Assembly (NCBI RefSeq): GCF_019242285.1
Contig: NZ_JAFAVV010000697.1
Location: 1-41,483, forward strand
DNA from: Bradyrhizobium sp.
GTDB taxonomy: Bacteria; Pseudomonadota; Alphaproteobacteria; Rhizobiales; Xanthobacteraceae
Direction: 5' to 3'
Length of the DNA: 41,483 nt
Shown: one piece after another, positions 36,543 through 41,483 of the stretch
How the letters are laid out: the number at the start of each line of letters is the position of its first letter
Numbering within the stretch: position 1 is the first letter of the stretch
Notes under the pieces: generated by a model
Told to the model about the DNA's origin: nothing
The model's database searches: none
What the model saw: only the letters and a program-made list of their open reading frames with translations
Made by a program: the position numbers and the translations under genes

Positions 36543-39500
36543 ATGACGGGCAACGGAACCAATCGGGGATTGGCGGAAATGCCGGCAAAGGAACGCTCGT
36601 TACCGGTCGACGGGCGGGACCCCAACCGCAGCCAGTCCGCCAACGAGCGCCGACTTCGAGAGGCAATGGCAAGGAACTCCCCGCCCCAAAGCCCCCGACA
36701 AGCTCCCCGGAAGGGAGGCAATCCGCGCGCCGATGCGCCGGCAGCCCAGTGGGACGCCGCGGATTGGGAACGGGAGGCCGGGCACCGCGCACAGCGGCTG
36801 TTGTCGCGGTCGGATTCCGGCCTTCATCGCGTCGGCGATCGATTCTCCGCGCTGCAGCGATGGCTATCGGGCGAGCGCTGGGTGAAGCGGCTGGCGGTTG
36901 CCATCGCGGCATTGGTCGTGATCTTCGGCGCCTCATTCTTCGGGCTTTGGTGGCGGCTCGGTGCCGGACCGATCAATCTCGACGTGGTAACGCCTTGGCT
37001 CGCCGCAGCGATCGAGGACAGCATCGGCAACGGCAACTCTGTCGAAGTCGGCGGCACCCAGATCGAGCGGGCCGGACGCATCCACATCGCGGTGCGCATC
37101 CGCGACATCGTGGTGCGCGATCACGACCGCGCCATTGTCGCGACCGCGCCAAAGGCGGAGGTGCGGCTGTCCGGAGCCGCGCTGTTGATGGGTCGGCTGC
37201 GGGCCGAGAGCCTCAATCTGGTGGACGCCGAGCTGTCGGTGCGCATCACGCCGGACGGCTATGTGACGGTTTCGACGGGCGAGACCAACAAGCCGTTGGC
37301 GACCGGTGTCACCTCGAAACGAGCGGCGGCCGCGGCGGCCGCTCCGGACCAGCGGTCGCTGACGCTGCCGATCAATCCGCTTTCCCCGCCGGCCGGCGAC
37401 AGCCGTGACCGCAACGCTGCTGCCTCGAAGGCCAACCCGACGACCAGCGGTCTGCTCGCCGGCCTGGACTGGCTCGACAGCCTCAGCCTGACCGGCCTGG
37501 ACGGCCAGAGCCTCAACGAGATCGGCCTGAAGAACGGCAACCTGATCGTCGACGATCAGCAGCGCGGCAACAAACGGACGTTCGACAACATCAGCCTCAG
37601 CCTGCGCAAGCCGAGCAGCGGCGGTGTCGCGCTGAGCCTGGGTGAGGAGGGCGGCAATCCCTGGTCGCTTCGGGTCACGGTCGGCCCTGCCGCCAACGGG
37701 GTCCGTGCGGTCGACGTCCGCGCGGTCAACGTGCCGACCCGCAACATCCTGCTGGCGCTGCGGCTCAAGGACCTGACCTACAGCACCAACCTGCCATTGA
37801 CAGGTGAGCTCAAGGGCGAACTCGGTCGCGACGGAGTGCCGACCTATTTCCGCGGCAAGATCATCGCCGGCCGCGGCAGCGTCATCGACACCGATACGCC
37901 GGATTACCCGATGGAGATCGATTCGGCGGAAATCAGCCTGGAGTGGGATGCCGGACGGCGCGTGCTGGTGGCGCCCTTCAAGATCGTTTCCGGCGCCAAC
38001 CGGTTCACGCTGCTCGCGCATCTGGAGCCGCCCAATGACGACGTCGCCGCCTGGCAGCTCGGCTTTTCCGGCGGCACCATCGTGCTCGTCGGCGCAGACA
38101 ATGAGTCTCCGCTGATCTTCAACCGCATCAATGTCGCCTTCCGCTTCGATACTGATCGCAAGCAGGTGCTGCTTACCCAGGCCGACATCAGCAACGGCGA
38201 TGTCGGCGTCGCCGGCACCGGCAGCATCGACTATTCGGGCGAGCCGCAGCTCAAGCTGGGCCTGGCGGGAACGCCGATGTCGGCCAGCGCCCTGAAGCGG
38301 ATCTGGCCGGCGCTGGTCCAGCCCGAGGTGCGCCAATGGGTGGTCGAGCGGATCGACCGCGGCGCGGTACAGCGGGTGGATATCGCCGTCAACGCGCCGG
38401 TCAAGGACCTTCCGCGCAAGGGACCGCCGATACCGGACGACGGCCTTTCCATCAACATCGCGGCGACGGGCGTGACGGTGCGTCCGGTGGACCGGCTGCC
38501 GGCGGTGCACGATGCGGATCTGAAGGTGCACGTCACGGGCCGCACCGCGAACGTGTTGATCGGGCAGGGGATTGCCGATACGCCGGCCGGTCGCAAGCTT
38601 ACGTTTTCCGATTTCGTCTTCGATGTCGCCGACACGCATCCGAAGCCGCCTGCCGCCAAGATCAAGATGAAGGTCGACGGTACGGTGCCGGCCGTCGCCG
38701 AAATTCTGGCTTCGGATCGCCTCAGCGACTTGTCGACACCGATCGATCCGAGTGCCAGCAAGGGGACGGTTTCCGCCGTCGTCAACATGGCCATGCCGGT
38801 GAAGGGCGAACTCACCAAGCAGGATACGAGCTATGCCGTGACCGCCGACCTCACCGGGTTTGCCGCCGACAAGCTGGTGATGAACCAGAAGCTCGAAGCC
38901 AATGCGCTGAGAATTGTCGCCAACAATCAGGGCTACCAGGCCAAGGGCGACGTGAAGATCAACGGCCAGCAGGCCTTGCTCGACTATCGCAAGCCGGCCG
39001 ACGGCGACGCCGACATCAAGTTGTCCGCAACGCTCGATGATGCCAGCCGCGCGCGGCTCGGGCTCGATCTCGGCCCGGCCGTCAGCGGCGCGATCCCGGT
39101 CAAGGTGGTCGGCAAGATCAGCGACGGCGACCACGACAGCCGCATGGGCGTCGAGGCCGACCTGACCGCGCTGAAGCTCGACAACATCCTGCCGGGCTGG
39201 GTCAAGCTCCCCGGCAAGACCACCAAGGCGACCTTCAATGTGGTGCCGAAAACCCAGTCGACCCGCTTCGAGGACGTCGCGATCGAAGGCGGCGGCGTGT
39301 CGATCAAGGGATCGCTCGAGGTCGACCAGAACGGCGAACTCCTGAACGCCAGCTTCCCGACCTACTCGCCGACCGAGGGCGACAAGACCTCGCTGCGGGC
39401 CGAGCGCAACCAGGACGGCGTGGTCAAGGTCACCATGCGCGGCGATGTGTTCGATGGCCGCAATTTCCTGAAATCCGCGATTTCGGGCTCCAGCAAGGAT

Positions 39501-40319
39501 GCCGACAGCAGGAACAAGATGAAGAGCGTCGATTTCGACGTCGATCTCAAGCTCGGCGCGGTGGCGGGCTTTAACGGCGAAGCGGTCCGCAGCGTCGATC
39601 TGAAGATGTCCCGCCGCAATGGGCAGATCAAGGCTTTCACCCTCGCCGGCAAGGTCGGACGCGATACGCCACTCAGTGCGGAGTTGCGCAGCCGCGTCCA
39701 GGGCGGGCGCGAGGTGATCGACCTCGCCACCGACGACGCCGGTGCCTTCCTCCGCTTCACCGACACCTATTCCAAGATGAGCGGCGGACAGCTTTCGCTG
39801 GCGATGGAGCCTCCGAGCGGCGATTCCTCCGCCAAGGAGGGCCTGATCAATGTCCGCAATTTCTCCGTCAAGGGCGAGGCGGCGCTGGATCGCACCGCCG
39901 CCGGCGCGCCGGGTGCTCAGGACAACGGCGTGGCTTTCACCGCATTGCGCGCCGAATTCACCCGGCAGAGCGGGTTGCTGTCGGTCCGGGAAGGCGTCGT
40001 GAAGGGACCGACCATCGGGCTCACGATCGAGGGCAGCATCGACTACAACGTCAATCAGGTGCGGATGAGCGGCACCATCGTTCCGCTCTACGGGCTGAAC
40101 AACATGTTCAACCAGATTCCAATCGTCGGGTTGTTCATGGGCAACAAGAACGAGGGCCTGTTCGGCGTGACCTATGAGGTCGTCGGCTCGCCCGGCCAGC
40201 CGGTGCTGCGCATCAATCCGATCTCCGCGATCCTGCCCGGCCCGTTCCGCAAGATCATGGAATTCAACACCGGCAAGCAGAACAACCCGGTCGACTTCCA
40301 GCCGAACAACAACAATTAG
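36543..40319 (+). CDS. large AsmA/DUF3971-type envelope protein
   Basis: Start MTGNGTNRGLAEMPAKERSLPVDGRDP; N-terminal TM (LAVAIAALVVIFGASFFGLWW), long beta-rich region, C-terminal GTIVPLYGLNNMFNQIPIVGLFMGNKNEGLFGVTYEVVGSPGQPVLRINPISAILPGPFRKIME. Confidence 0.88.
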   Translation: MTGNGTNRGLAEMPAKERSLPVDGRDPNRSQSANERRLREAMARNSPPQSPRQAPRKGGNPRADAPAAQWDAADWEREAGHRAQRLLSRSDSGLHRVGDRFSALQRWLSGERWVKRLAVAIAALVVIFGASFFGLWWRLGAGPINLDVVTPWLAAAIEDSIGNGNSVEVGGTQIERAGRIHIAVRIRDIVVRDHDRAIVATAPKAEVRLSGAALLMGRLRAESLNLVDAELSVRITPDGYVTVSTGETNKPLATGVTSKRAAAAAAAPDQRSLTLPINPLSPPAGDSRDRNAAASKANPTTSGLLAGLDWLDSLSLTGLDGQSLNEIGLKNGNLIVDDQQRGNKRTFDNISLSLRKPSSGGVALSLGEEGGNPWSLRVTVGPAANGVRAVDVRAVNVPTRNILLALRLKDLTYSTNLPLTGELKGELGRDGVPTYFRGKIIAGRGSVIDTDTPDYPMEIDSAEISLEWDAGRRVLVAPFKIVSGANRFTLLAHLEPPNDDVAAWQLGFSGGTIVLVGADNESPLIFNRINVAFRFDTDRKQVLLTQADISNGDVGVAGTGSIDYSGEPQLKLGLAGTPMSASALKRIWPALVQPEVRQWVVERIDRGAVQRVDIAVNAPVKDLPRKGPPIPDDGLSINIAATGVTVRPVDRLPAVHDADLKVHVTGRTANVLIGQGIADTPAGRKLTFSDFVFDVADTHPKPPAAKIKMKVDGTVPAVAEILASDRLSDLSTPIDPSASKGTVSAVVNMAMPVKGELTKQDTSYAVTADLTGFAADKLVMNQKLEANALRIVANNQGYQAKGDVKINGQQALLDYRKPADGDADIKLSATLDDASRARLGLDLGPAVSGAIPVKVVGKISDGDHDSRMGVEADLTALKLDNILPGWVKLPGKTTKATFNVVPKTQSTRFEDVAIEGGGVSIKGSLEVDQNGELLNASFPTYSPTEGDKTSLRAERNQDGVVKVTMRGDVFDGRNFLKSAISGSSKDADSRNKMKSVDFDVDLKLGAVAGFNGEAVRSVDLKMSRRNGQIKAFTLAGKVGRDTPLSAELRSRVQGGREVIDLATDDAGAFLRFTDTYSKMSGGQLSLAMEPPSGDSSAKEGLINVRNFSVKGEAALDRTAAGAPGAQDNGVAFTALRAEFTRQSGLLSVREGVVKGPTIGLTIEGSIDYNVNQVRMSGTIVPLYGLNNMFNQIPIVGLFMGNKNEGLFGVTYEVVGSPGQPVLRINPISAILPGPFRKIMEFNTGKQNNPVDFQPNNNN

Positions 40320-40452
40320 GGACCGGCGGGCGGGCAGGCGGTTCATCGCGTTCGGATTCAACGTCTGAAACAGTGGAAGGCGTGCGTTGGTATTCTCGCG
40401 ACGGGATTCGTCCGAGCTGTGCGACGACGTCGCCCTCGAAAAAGAAGGAGGG

Positions 40453-40554
40453 CGCAGGGAATGCCGGGTGAGGGCCTCACCCATGGCCCGCCTGCAACAA
40501 GAACGCAGGCGGCAGTCACCACAGGTAAAGCCGGATCAACCGGCATTCCCTGCG
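40453..40554. repeat. Cloverleaf-forming inverted repeat, start of a probable dispersed intergenic repeat
   Basis: Outer arms CGCAGGGAATGCCGG (40453-40467) / CCGGCATTCCCTGCG (40540-40554), 15/15; inner hairpins GTGAGG-g-CCTCAC (40468-40480) and CCGCCTGC-N9-GCAGGCGG (40488-40512). Confidence 0.9.
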
Positions 40555-40870
40555 CGATGGTTTACGGCTTATACGTGATCTCCCCGGGGAGCGGGCTTTC
40601 TTGTCCCCGTCATCCGCAAGATCATCGCTTGCGAACTTGACGCCAGCGTCGCGGCGCCAGGACCACACGATTTCGCCGTCCGCCTCGAGCGCGCTCGTCT
40701 CGCGCACTGAGGCGTCCACCGCATCCCGCCTCCCACGTCCGTGACGATCGCGAAACGCCCCTCCGATGGAGGCGGGATAGCGAGAGAAAACACCAATTTC
40801 GGAAATTTGGAAAGATAAATATTTTGTCGGCGAGGACTGGACAGCCCTAAGCGGCTTGAGTCCGCAGGCA
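40453..40870. repeat. Putative genome-dispersed Bradyrhizobium-type intergenic repeat
   Basis: Non-coding stretch whose spurious translations (IPCAMVYGLYVISPGSGLSCPRHPQDH; RSPGRSRISRKPSRRECRLIRLYLW) resemble hypothetical proteins I recall recurring in Bradyrhizobium annotations. End approximate. Confidence 0.6.
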
Positions 40871-41113
40871 AATTTCGGTTTTGGCGCAGTCGGTTTTCCG
40901 GCCCGCGCGGGTTGTGCGAGAGCTGACATCCGGATTCACTCGACCGATTCGGCCTCCTGTTGCAGGACTCGCGTCAGGCGCACCACGGCCGATGAAGATG
41001 GGCGCTATTGCTTCACCGTGGCGCTTATGACGCGGCAGCCGAAACCGCGACGATCACCGCAGCGGTTGCCAAGGGTACGCGCCCGCATTCGGGTTGAGGC
41101 GATCAAATGCGTA

Positions 41114-41128
41114 TGGCATATTATGCCA
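41114..41128. promoter_or_regulatory. Candidate ParD operator (15-bp palindrome)
   Basis: TGGCATA-T-TATGCCA, perfect 7-bp arms, 24 bp upstream of the ParD start. Confidence 0.65.
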
Positions 41129-41151
41129 CAGGCTTCGAATAACCTTGGACG

Positions 41152-41445
41152 ATGCCAATGCCCACCAGAAATGTCGTACTGACGGAGCGTCAGGAAGAAC
41201 TCCTTGAGACTCTCGTCAAGTCTGGCCGCTACCAGAATGCCAGCGAAGTGCTGCGCGATGGATTGCGGCTCGTGGAGCAACGCGAGGCGGAGGATGTTGG
41301 CAAGCTGAAAGCCCTGCGGGCAGCGGCTCGCGCCGGCGTCGGGGCGCTGGATCGGGGAGACTTCAAAGAATTCGGAAATATCGAGGAGCTGCAAACCTAT
41401 TTGAATGACCTCTCGGAGAAGGTCATCTCGCGAACCGCCGAATAG
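41152..41445 (+). CDS. type II toxin-antitoxin system ParD family antitoxin
   Basis: PTRNVVLTERQEELLETLVKSGRYQNASEVLRDGLRLVEQREAEDVGKLKALRAAARAGVGALDRGDF is ParD/CC2985 family. Start ATG 41152 or 41158. Confidence 0.93.
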   Translation: MPMPTRNVVLTERQEELLETLVKSGRYQNASEVLRDGLRLVEQREAEDVGKLKALRAAARAGVGALDRGDFKEFGNIEELQTYLNDLSEKVISRTAE

Positions 41446-41452
41446 AGCCGTC

Positions 41453-41483
41453 GTGGCCGAGCGAGGATGGCGCGTTCGTCTCA
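41453..41483 (+). CDS. Start of a ParE-family toxin (truncated by the window edge)
   Basis: GTG at 41453 reads VAERGWRVRL..., like typical ParE N-termini, right after ParD. Confidence 0.55.
   Translation, partial: MAERGWRVRL

Noticed and set aside
36933-40484. 1183-aa minus-strand ORF
   Set aside because: Antisense to the AsmA-like gene, which has a TM segment and a recognisable C-terminal domain; the antisense product looks like random high-GC translation.
40516-40929. 137-aa minus-strand ORF (and overlapping plus-strand ORFs) as real genes
   Set aside because: They lie in the structured intergenic repeat, are open in several frames and contain no known domain; better explained as repeat-derived spurious ORFs.

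Overview
The window is GC-rich alphaproteobacterial chromosome. Gene content and order (aroQ-accB-accC-aat; rne-amidase-PBP1a-prfB) suggest a Bradyrhizobium or Rhodopseudomonas-like member of the Nitrobacteraceae; this is inferred from family recognition, with no database search. I support 33 coding genes, including two partial ones at the window edges. Most are core genes. Long ORFs on the opposite strand of real genes are treated as high-GC artefacts.

Most notable observations:
(1) A LysR-divergent, translationally coupled operon (982-5259) joins PxpA/B/C-type subunits to a dedicated biotin carboxylase and a BCCP with an unusual EVMKSF motif. It looks like a split biotin-dependent carboxylase plus lactamase of unknown substrate.
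(2) A three-gene phosphorelay with no recognisable output domain (CHASE3 kinase, stand-alone REC, REC-HWE/HisKA_2 kinase) is preceded by a textbook sigma-EcfG promoter (GGAAC-N16-CGTT). A second GGAAC-N16-CGTT precedes a repeat-rich DUF1236 gene 3.6 kb away.
(3) Two complete class A PBP genes lie in tandem, and both keep their catalytic motifs.
(4) prfB has a programmed +1 frameshift (AGGAGGCATCTTTGAC), so the ORF track misses its N-terminus.
(5) RNase E has a long insertion in its S1 domain with a His/Asp-rich tract, a GWW-type C-terminal peptide, a long structured upstream region and an intrinsic terminator.
(6) A full CtrA-type TTAA-N7-TTAA site lies upstream of the amidase.
(7) A cloverleaf-forming intergenic repeat, probably dispersed in the genome, lies at about 40.45-40.87 kb.
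(8) A ParD/ParE pair starts at the right edge, with a perfect 15-bp palindrome over its putative promoter.
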